From Girardinichthys multiradiatus (taxonomy: Eukaryota; Chordata; Actinopteri; Cyprinodontiformes; Goodeidae): a DNA stretch of 64,000 nt. The DNA lies in contig NC_061794.1 in the NCBI RefSeq assembly GCF_021462225.1, forward strand, positions 46,395,414 through 46,459,413, in the 5' to 3' direction. Position numbers and translations under genes: made by a program. Below the pieces are notes generated by a model. It saw only the letters and a program-made list of their open reading frames with translations, did not search any database and was not told where the DNA came from. Shown here one piece after another: positions 23,560 to 33,599 of this stretch (position 1 is its first letter; each line of letters begins with the position of its first letter).

Positions 23560-24070
23560 CTGAGATCTTTGGAAAACGCTTTTTGAAGTTGGAGAGATTT
23601 TATAAAAGCTCTGTTGTGGTTTTCAGACATCATTACAACCAACAACATGGAAGCCTTTTAGGTTTATGTTCCACACACTTTGTCCTGATTCTGTTTGGTT
23701 TCTGTTATATATATATATAATATATTACTTTAAAAAATATCCGTAGTGATGTAGTCTCGGCCGGCTACTTGGATATGAAGAGATGTGACCGGTGTTTGAT
23801 CTCTTAACACCTAGAGATGGAGTTTGTAACCTTTTCAATCCAAAGAGCCATTTTTACCCTTAGTCCAACTAAATAAATCATTAAGATCTGCAAATTGTAC
23901 ATGACCCGTTCAAAAATGCTAAAAAATTAGCCACAGGACATTTGTTGTCATTTCTAAAGAACCACCATTTTATTTCAATTTTCAGATTTTTATTTAAAGA
24001 AAAACAAAAAACCTTTGTAAAAGGAGGGTGGAAACTTTTCTTCTATATGAAATGATATAAAAAAAAGCAC
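23560..24070. other. Nothing recognised
   Basis: AT-rich DNA with a short (TA)n tract at about 23,708-23,720. No supported gene. Confidence 0.45.
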
Positions 24071-24074
24071 AAAC

Positions 24075-24310
24075 AGTCATATTCAGTACATTAGAATATT
24101 ATTGAAAAGTTCATTGATTTCAGTAGCTTAATTCATTAAGTGAAACACATTCTCTAGATTAATTACACACAGGCTGTTTTCAGTCCTTTATTTCTGTTAA
24201 TTATGATGATTCTCTACTTGACATTTAATACTAGAATATTCCATGAAAAAACTGAAAAACTGCTAAAACTCTGCATTTGTTTTTATATCTATATTAAAAA
24301 AATTAAGTGC
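24075..24310. mobile_element. Possible Tc1-like terminal-region remnant
   Basis: 'attcagtacattagaatatt' followed by 'gaaacacattctctagatta' and 'cagtcctttatttctgttaa' has the flavour of fish Tc1 terminal repeats related to family A. No inverted partner or transposase was found. Confidence 0.35.
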
Positions 24311-25183
24311 ATCTTTGTCATTTTTAGTCAAAGTCATTAAGAGACATTGTGGAAGGTCCAAGGGTCGCCCAGCAGACCCCATCAGGACATGAGGAAAGCA
24401 ATTTTATTTTATTTTATTGTAAATGTTTGATATATGAAAGTACAAGAAATGTCTTGTCACTTGTTAAAATGATAGTTATACAAAGAAACACCAGATCAGT
24501 CTGTTTTAGAAGGCTTCAGAGACATGATGACCGCATGGTTTCTGGTCTTTAATAAAACAGCTCAATTTCTACTTAGAAATATATCAAAGTATAATACCAA
24601 ACATTCTTGTAACCTCCTGTATTTTTTTACTCTGATCTATAACTGAATTTAGTAAAGTCAGTTTGTAGCTAAATGTAATAATTCTCTACCAGTTTCTAAC
24701 TAGAAATAGTGACTTTCATTTCATAGTCACCATCATTTGGTTTATTTTAGAGCATTCTTTTCACAGTTTATCACCACTGATAAAACACGTTTTTTCTGTT
24801 TCTTTTGGTTCTGACAGAAATGCAAAAACCCAGTCAGACCCTTAGAAAAGAGCCATTTTGAATTTGGTTATTCCCACAGTGGCGTGGGTCTCACCATTGA
24901 GTGATCAACGTGTTGCTTTATCATGTGGACACCTCGATTTAGGAACTCTGTCAGACTATTTTACAACTTCCCGTAACTCATTAACAACATTTGAGTCCTG
25001 TGTGGAAGGTGGGTTGGACAAAGTAGGATATGGAAGCAGCTATGTCATCCAAGCGCTCCGTATCTCAGATATGCTACTTAATAAGGAACAGTTTCTGACA
25101 GCTTTCGTTATCAGAATAAGGTGTTAAGAATGCATAATGCCTGAGTTCAAATTCCTGGCATACCTCAGTGTGTCAGGCTCAAG

Positions 25184-25190
25184 TATAAAA
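25184..25190 (+). promoter_or_regulatory. TATA box of the BNP gene
   Basis: 'aagtataaaagag' lies 93 bases upstream of the first ATG (25,277), consistent with a start of transcription near 25,215. Confidence 0.75.
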
Positions 25191-25276
25191 GAGCAGATGG
25201 TTCCATTGTGGACTCCAGCATCCAAACAACTGCAAAGTCAAAGGCCAACAAGCTTTCAACCCATCCAGACACTGAT

Positions 25277-26004
25277 ATGACCGGTAGCATCTCTCAAAGA
25301 AATATGTTTCTATCTTCCATTCCTCTCTGTGGCCTTCTCCTCATCTTAAATCTGGAGCCATTCAGCACTTACCCCATCAGCACAGGCTTGACTGACACAG
25401 ATATGGACATATTAAAGGTAAGTGTCTTTCAAACACTGCATTATGTGTCTGAATCCACGTGTTCTGCAAAGTTCTTTAAAATCACCTTGCAATGTTAATC
25501 ATCCAAATAAGTGAGGGAATTTTAAAGAAAATCGTAAAACTACAGAGTCATTCTTTGCATAATATTAGACTTCTATGGTTATGCTAATGTGGATGTTTTA
25601 GGTGCTGCTTCAAAAACTTGAGGAGTCAGTTTCGGAGCAGACTGTACTGGATCAAGGAACCACTGAAAAGCATGGAGGTGTTAACAGACTGAACATGGAG
25701 GATACATCAAGCGAGCAGCAGCCACAGATTGGCTTGGATGAGGCTGAAATCAGAGCATTTCTCTCAGGGAAGAACCTGAAGAGCGTCCAGAACGACTCCA
25801 CCAGGAGATCTTCTGGCTGCTTCGGACGACGGATGGACAGGATAGGCTCGATGAGCTCTCTGGGCTGCAACACGATTGGCAAATACAGTAAGTTTTCCAG
25901 CAGTAAGCCACAGGCGGCTCTAACATGATAGCTTCTATTTTTTGGGTTTTCATTCTCAGTGTTCTGATTCTGAATTCTTCTGTTCCCTTCCAGATCCAAA
26001 GTAA
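25277..26004 (+). CDS. nppb: B-type natriuretic peptide (BNP) precursor
   Basis: Three exons: 25,277-25,417, 25,602-25,887 and 25,994-26,004, with splice sites AAG|gtaagt...ttag|GTG and A|gtaagt...ccag|AT. The first ATG gives 145 residues. The in-frame ATG at 25,304 gives 136 and places the hydrophobic signal ([17 protein letters not shown]) at the very N-terminus, so it is the more likely start. With that numbering RR106-107 precedes the 29-residue mature peptide: SSG, then the ring [17 protein letters not shown] at 111-127, then the tail NTIGKYNPK. Exon 3 encodes only the last two and a half codons (N-P-K). The GKYNPK tail is typical of teleost BNP. BNP is a heart hormone acting through guanylyl-cyclase receptors. 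The 3' UTR has ATTTA words and AATAAA at 26,183. Confidence 0.95.
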
Positions 26005-26182
26005 AGAGGAAGTCTTACCATCTAATTGATTCTACTCCATAGTCTGTACCAAAATCTGTTTTCACTTAAATGCTATTTATTAACTAATATTTACTGTTCA
26101 TTGTTGTTGCCCTTTGACAATATTTAAAGAATATTTTTTGAAAATAGATGTGATACTGTTCTTTATGTACTGTTGTATGTTT

Positions 26183-26188
26183 AATAAA
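26183..26188 (+). terminator. BNP poly(A) signal
   Basis: AATAAA about 180 bases after the BNP stop codon, in an AU-rich 3' UTR with ATTTA motifs of the kind linked to rapid mRNA turnover. Confidence 0.7.
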
Positions 26189-26209
26189 TGTTTACATCAG
26201 CATATTACT

Positions 26210-27470
26210 GAAGCGTGTTATTATTTATAAAAGGACCAATATAAAAATAATATGTAACGGTCATAACATTGCAAGGCTTGAATCTACAGAGGCTCGTTTT
26301 ACTCTCCAGCATACATAAAGCATGGAATGAGTTATAAATGATAAATGTAAAGAAAGTGCTTAACCTGAACCTGAATAAGGTTTTTTTTTTTTTTTTTTAC
26401 TTGCCAAACCCTTTTCAGCACCATGGACAGCATAAATAATCTCGTATTTTAAAAATGATTTGCAAAGGGCATAGGACCTTTCCTCTGTTAAAAATAACCA
26501 CACAATAATAAATAATAACACAATAAAAGCTTTATTGCAAAGAGTTGCATCTTGGAGTCACCAAGTCTCTGCAACAGCCTCTAGATGCTGTTTTCAAACC
26601 TAAATGATGTTTGGAGATTCCACCATCACAGATGTAGACATCAGGAATGTGTTGAAATCTGCCAAGGCTTTAACTAAAGCTGTTAGTCTCATCCTTAGTA
26701 AGATGAGACAAAGATATTCTGGATATGCGCTCTGATGAGGCTTGTTTTTTTAGAGTTAAAGCACCTTTTGAAAATAACATCATTTAAGCAGGTATTAAGC
26801 ATACGTTTGATTAAGCCCACATTTCTGTATTAAAAATATTTGATTTATTTGTCTGATAGAATGTTCTAATCTTGAATGTTAAATTAGCTGTAAATGAAAA
26901 AAAAAAAAACATCATAAATGACAGAAATAAAATTTAAAGCAGATTTAGCCGTATTTAAATTTTAATTAAACATAAGCAAACTTTGAAATGATTCATTTTC
27001 AAATATTTCAAATTCTGTACTTCTGCTACACCTTTGCTCCCACAGTCCATCGTTACCACAATAACATCTGATGATCAAAGGAGACGTCAGTTTGTTTCTT
27101 CCTCCATGTTGATCAGTGAGATTTATGGTCCTCTTTGTCTATCTGAGACTGTGGCTTGGAGAGTCATGCAGGTGTTTCAGTTCTACCTAAAGCCTCCTGT
27201 CTTCCTCAGGTGGTGTCTCAGTATTTATAGGTCCTCTAGAAACAGACGTTTCTGCTTTGTTTTGTCTGGGTTTCTTTTTCCTACCAGGCTTTTCTACTTA
27301 TTGTCCTTTTGTTTTGGATTCCAACTGAACACCTAACAAGCAGGATCTGTTTCTCCATGTCTAGTTCTGCTGTGTGTGCAGAACAGTAAGCTTTTTCCAC
27401 ACTTGTCCTTTTGGAGACGCATTATTAATAAAATCAGTTTCTTTCTAATCAAACCCAAACATGCAGTCAC
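26210..27470. other. Intergenic, nothing recognised
   Basis: Includes a 19-base poly(T) run at about 26,380-26,398. No gene or element supported. Confidence 0.45.
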
Positions 27471-27474
27471 ATTT

Positions 27475-27830
27475 AGATCCAACTGTATACAATCCAGGTC
27501 GATCCAAAATACAACACAATCAGCTTCAGTTGATTAGCTGGAGGGAAGCTCCAGCAGAACCAGAACCAGGATAGATATGAGAGGCCATATGCCACAACCA
27601 TCTACAGGTTGAGAGGACTGGAGGGAAAGTAAGAAAAAAACTCAGAAGCAAGCAACAGACCTGGAGTACTTTCTACAGGAAAGATAAAAACAAAGAGAAC
27701 AAGGTAAAGGTGATAATAGGTCTGTCAATGACTCCATCCAAAAAAAAAAAGAACACAGCTCAACAAAGAAGCACTGAGCCAGGACAAGTTTCTATGGGAA
27801 AGAAGAGGGGATACTGAGTTAATGTAGCAA
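27475..27830. repeat. Probable dispersed fish repeat
   Basis: 'gaagctccagcagaaccag', 'gaggccatatgccacaacc' and 'aggttgagaggactgga' appear in the order seen in a common fish dispersed repeat. A shorter relative is at 19,930. No ORF. Confidence 0.4.
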
Positions 27831-28064
27831 TGGCTCACTTGGATATTTTAAAGATGCGATACATGTGAACTCAGAAAACAGAAGAGAGCAGAAAAGATGC
27901 TGAGTTCATTATTAATATTAAACAATCAGGCCACTGGTATGCTCAGTTACAGTCATTCAGCAGGGATTTCATCCTGTAGAACAATTATGAGGAAGGATTG
28001 TCAATCTTTCCTGTATAATAAAAAACATCTGATGATCTTTTATAGTTGGACAAAAAGACCCTGA

Positions 28065-28110
28065 CTTTATGTCATGTTGTAGAAAATAATGTCTACAACA
28101 TGACATAAAG
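28065..28110. repeat. Perfect 19-bp inverted repeat upstream of ANP
   Basis: Arms 28,065-28,083 (ctttatgtcatgttgtaga) and 28,092-28,110 are exact reverse complements with an 8-base spacer. It lies about 370 bases upstream of the ANP TATA box. Confidence 0.9.
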
Positions 28111-28437
28111 GACAAGGACTCGCTCTTTTCTCTGTGCAGCCCCACGGCAGCAGGTTTAACCTAATATGGTGTTTTGATGCTCAGAAGAGTGAAAAGTGTT
28201 AAATATTTTCACTGTGAGTTCTGCATTGAAAATAAACCCCGCCTGAGCTCAGGGAACCAAAGTTGACTCTTGAAGTCATCCCACTGCTGGTTGGTAAAAA
28301 AACACACACCCCTACAAAGACACACAGACACCACTGAAGTAGACATCTGACTTGTTGCTTTATCATGCTGAGGTGCCAGAATGCTCTTGACTTGATCCAT
28401 GAAACAATGACCAAACGTTAACTGTCTGCTGTATGTG

Positions 28438-28440
<3 letters not shown>

Positions 28441-28476
<36 letters not shown>
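28441..28476. repeat. (GT)18 microsatellite in the ANP promoter
   Basis: Eighteen uninterrupted GT units end seven bases before the ANP TATA box. Confidence 0.95.
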
Positions 28477-28479
<3 letters not shown>

Positions 28480-28483
28480 CATG

Positions 28484-28490
28484 TATATAA
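28484..28490 (+). promoter_or_regulatory. TATA box of the ANP gene
   Basis: 'tatataac' 53 bases upstream of the ANP ATG, implying a very short leader of about 20-25 bases. Confidence 0.75.
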
Positions 28491-28536
28491 CATCTGACAG
28501 TGCAGCCTGCAGGATCAGTATCAGCATCAGGCGAGC

Positions 28537-31004
28537 ATGAAGACAGCAGTGGTTTTTATTGTGTTGGCCTTGTTCTGGCAGCGGTGTCTAGTTAGTGGTC
28601 ATGTACTGGGAAGGCCCTCTTTTTCCAGTAACTTGGACCAGCTAAAGGTAAGAAAACCACTTCAGAACCTCGAGCCAGATGTGTATTTGGGTCATTGTGG
28701 AGAGTTTACTGTTTGGTGAAGTTAATGCTGAAAGACTGGACGTTAAATACGGGCTCCTCGTTTCTCAAATGTTTCCCCAGAAGGTTCCTGAAATAAAAAA
28801 AAAGAATGTATTTCATCTGGTTTGTGTCAGCTCAGTCAAACATTTCATCAGCTGTGGTATTTTCCTTGTTTATCTGACAATTTTATCCTATTGTAAGATA
28901 TTTATCTCCCGTTTTCTTTTAGACAATCTAAGATATTTAGGTATCCTCACTGCTAACCAGTCAAAAAGTTATTTTTAGTCTTTGTGTGTTGTTGAAACAA
29001 AATGTAAAGGATGCCATTAACAGAGTTTAAAATATACATGGGTGAAGAGGATTTTACATGCCTTGTGATTTCAGGTTTAAAATGTTTTATTGGTGGAACT
29101 AAAGAGGAATTTGTTCTGACTTAAACAAGCGGTGAAATGTAGCCCTCTTACTGTTAACAGGTTTAACCAGAGCATCTAAATGGAAAGCAGCCCGTTAATA
29201 AATACACCTATGGTTTCCCTTCTTGTTTGACTCAGAATAGCTTCTGTGAAATTGGCCTAATGCAAATGTTGTGGAAAATGGAATAAAAACAGTTTTTAAA
29301 TAGCTGCATAAAAAAGAATTTATTGTACTAAATTGATGACAAAGAATTCAGTCTGTGAACATCTGTTTCAAAAACTCACACAAGTTATTTTATGTATACA
29401 TAGAATATAAAATGTGTTCTTGGAAATGAAACATTTATAGAATAGCAACACAAACAAAAGAGAAAATCCGAGGCTGTACTTTAAGATGAAACTTAAAACA
29501 CAAAAACTGTGCAGTAAAAATAGCACATCCAGGTTCTAAAGGTCGAGTATCGTAACCAGGGGCAACTGAGTATGATATTTAAAAAATGCACAAACTGTGG
29601 GCACTGCAATGGTGGCGCAGGGATAAAGCGCTTGACCCACATACAGAAACCTGGACCATTGATGTTTACTGCACGTCCTCCTGCTGTCTCTCGTAAAAAC
29701 ACTCACACACACTCCCCGCACACACACACTATACTCCCAGGTCCAGGTACCGATACCCCAGAGGGGCAACCAGCCCCCGGACCCATGAGGCGGTCCCCTT
29801 CATTCCATGGTGGAGACAGGCAGGCTCATCATTTGAAGTTAAAAGTATTTTTGCTCTATATCAGACGTATTTAAAGAACCGTTTATATCTCCTTAGTCTC
29901 TACTGGAGCGCTTTGAGGAGACTTTGGCCGAAGAAGCTCAGAGGGAGGAGTTGGATACTGATTATGAAGAGACAAACCAAGAACCAGAACACAGCCAGAC
30001 TAACCAGGGTTGGAGCCTGGACCAAGAGGGGGATCATGAGAATCACATCTCAGAAGGAGCCCAACCTTCAGCTGTGGGTCAAAGCAGGACGGCGATCCAG
30101 AGGAACCGACTCAAAGACCTGCTGCTGTCCCTCGGGAAACGGGCCTCCAGCTGCTTTGGAGCCAGGATGGATCGAATAGGAAACATCAGCGGTCTGGGAT
30201 GCAACGGTGGAAGAGGTATTAAAGAGGTTATATATATGGTAACACATCTGGGAATCTATGCGTGTCAGAACATTTGCTAAAAAACAGAGCACCATGTTAG
30301 CAAACGAATTGTTCTGACAAGTTGTCTGAAACGTAGGTGCCTTGATGTGTGGAAATGGAATCTATCGCAATGAAATAATCACTCCCATTATGATGATTAC
30401 GCTTCGACATACACTACCAGTCAAAAGTTTAGATACACTTTCTGATTAAAGGTGTCCAAACCTGACTGGTAATGTAAGATAAAGATTTCTCGAATAAAAA
30501 ACTTGGACAACATAAAAAACCTGTAAAAAACTAACCAGACGTTGCTGCTTCCATAGGATGGAGGAGGGAAAGTAGCAGCCTGGTCCTGCTGATCAAATCA
30601 ACCCAATCTTCATCACTCTGAACATCTCTGTAGCTCAGGAGAATACAGGCTTGTGTTAACACAATGCCAGGGCGGAAAGACATCAGCAATGCCCTTAGAG
30701 GAGATACTGCTGCTGTGCATCAATCTGGGAAGGGTTTAAAAGACTCTTAGGAACGGACGTCTCAGCAGATTCAGCCCAAGGTCAAAACAGGAAATTCACA
30801 GAAGAAATGACCCCAATATCCATCTCAGGCCTCTTCATCAATACCAAAATTTCACTAAAGATGAAGAGTTTTGTCCTTTTTCTGACTTCACATTAATAGC
30901 TCAATGCTTTAAAAAGAATCCATAAACCCATTCAGATTTGAAACAATCAATTATGCATAAAATAACCTGTTTTTTGTGTTTCTGCATTTCTGCTACCAGG
31001 GTAG
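28537..31004 (+). CDS. nppa: Atrial natriuretic peptide (ANP) precursor
   Basis: Three exons: 28,537-28,647, 29,897-30,215 and 31,000-31,004, with AAG|gtaaga...cttag|TCT and G|gtatta...ccag|GG. They give 144 residues. Residues 1-21 are a signal peptide ([10 protein letters not shown] core). The pro-segment is strongly acidic ([14 protein letters not shown]). KR at 118-119 releases ASS plus the ring [17 protein letters not shown] (123-139) plus the tail NGGRG. Exon 3 contributes only two bases of the last codon and the TAG stop. The terminal Gly is a likely amide donor, as in some fish ANPs, giving an Arg-amide end. The hormone is secreted by heart muscle and signals through guanylyl-cyclase receptors. 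Intron 1 carries a dispersed-repeat insertion (29,600-29,835). AATAAA is at 31,277. VNP was considered, but the short tail and Arg-Gly end fit ANP better. Confidence 0.92.
29605..29835. repeat. Dispersed repeat inside ANP intron 1
   Basis: 29,728-29,830 matches 118-200 of the C-rich repeat at the window start. The segment before it ('ggtggcgcagggataaagcg') resembles a tRNA-like promoter start, and a (CA)n stretch separates the two. It ends about 65 bases before exon 2. Confidence 0.7.
30409..30474. mobile_element. Minimal Tc1-type MITE
   Basis: 'tacactaccagtcaaaagtt' at the left and its near reverse complement at the right ('aacctgactggtaatgta') enclose only a few bases. The whole element is about 66 bases with TA-ended inverted repeats, inside ANP intron 2. 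Confidence 0.65.
30665..30830 (+). pseudogene. Tc1-like transposase N-terminal fragment
   Basis: The + frame reads [18 protein letters not shown] then HQSGKGLK, which resembles the N-terminal DNA-binding domain of a fish Tc1-like transposase, before decaying. It lies in ANP intron 2. Confidence 0.5.
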
Positions 31005-31276
31005 CCTGATGGTTTCTTGGCCCACTTGTTGGATTCATTCCGATCCTGAAGATCTAGCCGAGGACATCTATGATTCATTGATCCTGCTCTGATGAAAAAT
31101 AATTATTGTGTATGTAAATATGTGTGTTTCATCATTTGAAGTGGAAATCTATCTGTCAGCCATGTCCACAGAGACCGTTATATATACACCGAGCTTATAT
31201 AAGGAATTCAAAGATCAATACTAACACAGTCTGTGTCTTCATGCTGTTTTTTTAACACAAACATGTAAAATGAAAC

Positions 31277-31282
31277 AATAAA
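31277..31282 (+). terminator. ANP poly(A) signal
   Basis: AATAAA about 270 bases after the ANP stop codon; a second AATAAA-like word follows at about 31,287. Confidence 0.7.
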
Positions 31283-31639
31283 GAAAAATAAATCATTTTT
31301 TATATGAAAAATTCAATGGATTTTGTTGCACCATATTACAGCTGAGTGGAGTAATATTTGTAATACCTGGTAACACTGAGTACAATGAGTTAGTCATAAT
31401 GATGTATGCCAACGTAAAAACACTGCGATGTTTAAATAGTCTGTCAGTAGTCAGTAATAAAACAGTAATAATAAATCAGAAAACATTCAACATTTCCTGA
31501 TAAAATGGGAAACCATTATCATTACTTTAATGAAACTTAAATCACAAGCTGCTAAATGATGACGTACCAGTAAAGGTAATCCAGGAGTAGCTTTGCAGCC
31601 CTGATAGAAGGTTTATAAATGGACTTTATATAAAGTTTT

Positions 31640-31795
31640 GGTGTAAAGCACTCAAGTTGCTTTACACCAGACCCACTTTCACACCCAATGGCACTCACTC
31701 ATACCAGAGGCACATCAATATGTGATAAGAGGATGGTGGAATCGAACTCACAACCTTCCGATTACAAGACAACAACTCTACCTACTGATAAGTAC
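31640..31795 (-). repeat. tRNA-derived SINE, diverged copy
   Basis: Shares layout with 43,808-44,063: 'caagttgctttacaccagac', 'ccaatggcactcactcatac', 'gaatcgaactcacaacctt', 'tctacctactga'. The tRNA-like head is on the minus strand. Confidence 0.65.
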
Positions 31796-31799
31796 CACA

Positions 31800-33460
31800 A
31801 GTGTTTCCTTAAAATTCTTAATAGTTCCGATGTTTAACTGAGGATAAAAATGGGAAAAGCACGTTGTGATTCTTCTCAAACATTCCCAGTTCCTACCATG
31901 GTTCAGTTCTGCTCCTGCAGCATTGAAAAACCTATGCCACAAAGACATCAAAACAGACTTTTAATAGTGAAACGTTGGACGCTGTTTCAAAAACTGTTTA
32001 AAAAAACAGGGTAAAAAAAACATTTCCCAGAAGCTTAAATTGTATTTTGTTTAAAGAAGCAGAAACGGCATTCATCCAGTCAGACGTTGGACCTTATGTG
32101 ACACTAGATTTTATATGTTTTATGCAATCAGATTATATCCATCACCTAGTAAGCTTCAAACAACGATGTGTGTTGAAAGGTCTTAAATAAAGCTGAGATC
32201 AAAAGTCAATGTGACATAATATTCAAATTGGTAATTTCACTTGTTAGCTACACAAAATACTACAACACAATTTAACTGTACAATATGGAGAAGCAAAGTA
32301 TTCATTTTAAATAAGCAACATATTTTCATCATGGTAACATAATGACTGGTAGTTCTCCTTATTTCACAGTGGAAGACGGTGATAAAAACAAAAATCTCAC
32401 TATGTTTTACCACCAGGTTTAATCTAGGTTATTAGTTTAATGAGTACAGTCACTCCATCAGATATTTAGCTCTTTATTAGGAATTATTATTATTGATGTC
32501 TAATTTTTTATATCTGATCAGCAGTAGCAAGAGCCTGTTGTAGGTCCTATTTTAGGGTTTTTGGAGACTTATTTTGGCTTTTTTCAGGGTAAACCTGCTT
32601 TGACAACCAGACCTCGGCATGCTGGGAGTTGTCCTCTACTTGTAGACTATTTTGTGTAAAGTAGAATTGCTCTTTAAACCTTTTACCAAACTCATAAACT
32701 GCTACAATCTTCTTCCTGAAGGCCTGAGACCATGATGGTCAACCTCACTTCAACAGTCAGGAACACAAAACTAAACATGTTCATTTAAATGTCTACAAAT
32801 TTTTAAAATCTTTTCTTCAGTTTTGATTATTTCGTTATGTTTTTTAAATCTCCGAGTAATGTCAAAGGTGATGACCAACTATATTAGCTTTGTGATATGA
32901 CCAACACTGTTACAGTTGTATTTTTTGCTGATTTCTTATCGACATCAGCCGTCTCACACAGGTCTGTGTTTCTCTGATTTGTTTCTTCAGTTGAATCTCC
33001 TGTTGATTTTAATTCAGTTTTGTGTGTGAATGTCAATTTAAAGACAAAGCAAATAAAGTGATTTCCATGCAAGCCAATGCCATGCAATGCTTTTTTTTTT
33101 TTTTTTTATCATCCCGAGGGTCGTAGTAGAAGGGAGTCAAAATACAAGCAGTAAAATGTTCTGTAACAGATTCACAGACGGGAATATAAGGATGGGTGCT
33201 CGCCAAACCAAACACAAAGCACACGACTTCAGGTCACTGTAATAAAAAACAGAAATAATCACTGCCAGTGGAGAATTAACTCATTGGTGCTAGCTAAAGT
33301 ATTTGTCAGTTTGTGCCTGTAGAGTCAAAGGTCATCAGGAAGAAGCAGGAGTGTCTTTCATTGTGGTGTTGTTACATTAAAATCTGAGAAAACTGTTTTC
33401 ATTCAAATTTCCTTCGAGTCTAAATGAAATTATAAAGCTGCGAATTAAACTAAGAAAACA
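31800..33460. other. Nothing recognised
   Basis: AT-rich intergenic DNA with a poly(T) run near 33,090. No supported gene. Confidence 0.45.
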
Positions 33461-33464
33461 TTCT

Positions 33465-33560
33465 TCTTCTACAGCGCTTGTTGCTTTGCAGCAAAACAGT
33501 CCTGGGTTCAAATCCCAGCCTGGGGTCCTTCTGCATTGAGTTTGCGTGTCAAAAAGCTTT
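33465..33560 (+). repeat. tRNA-related SINE fragment
   Basis: 'gcagcaaaacagtcctgggt' with B-box-like 'gggttcaaatcccag' and 'ttctgcattgagtttgcgtg'; related to 3,640-3,790. Confidence 0.65.
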
Positions 33561-33599
33561 GCTAAATTAAAGTGCTCCGGGCCAACATGGACAGGATTA

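Noticed and set aside
27034..27336. 100-residue ORF between BNP and ANP
   Set aside because: No domain, no signal, no splice context; random composition.
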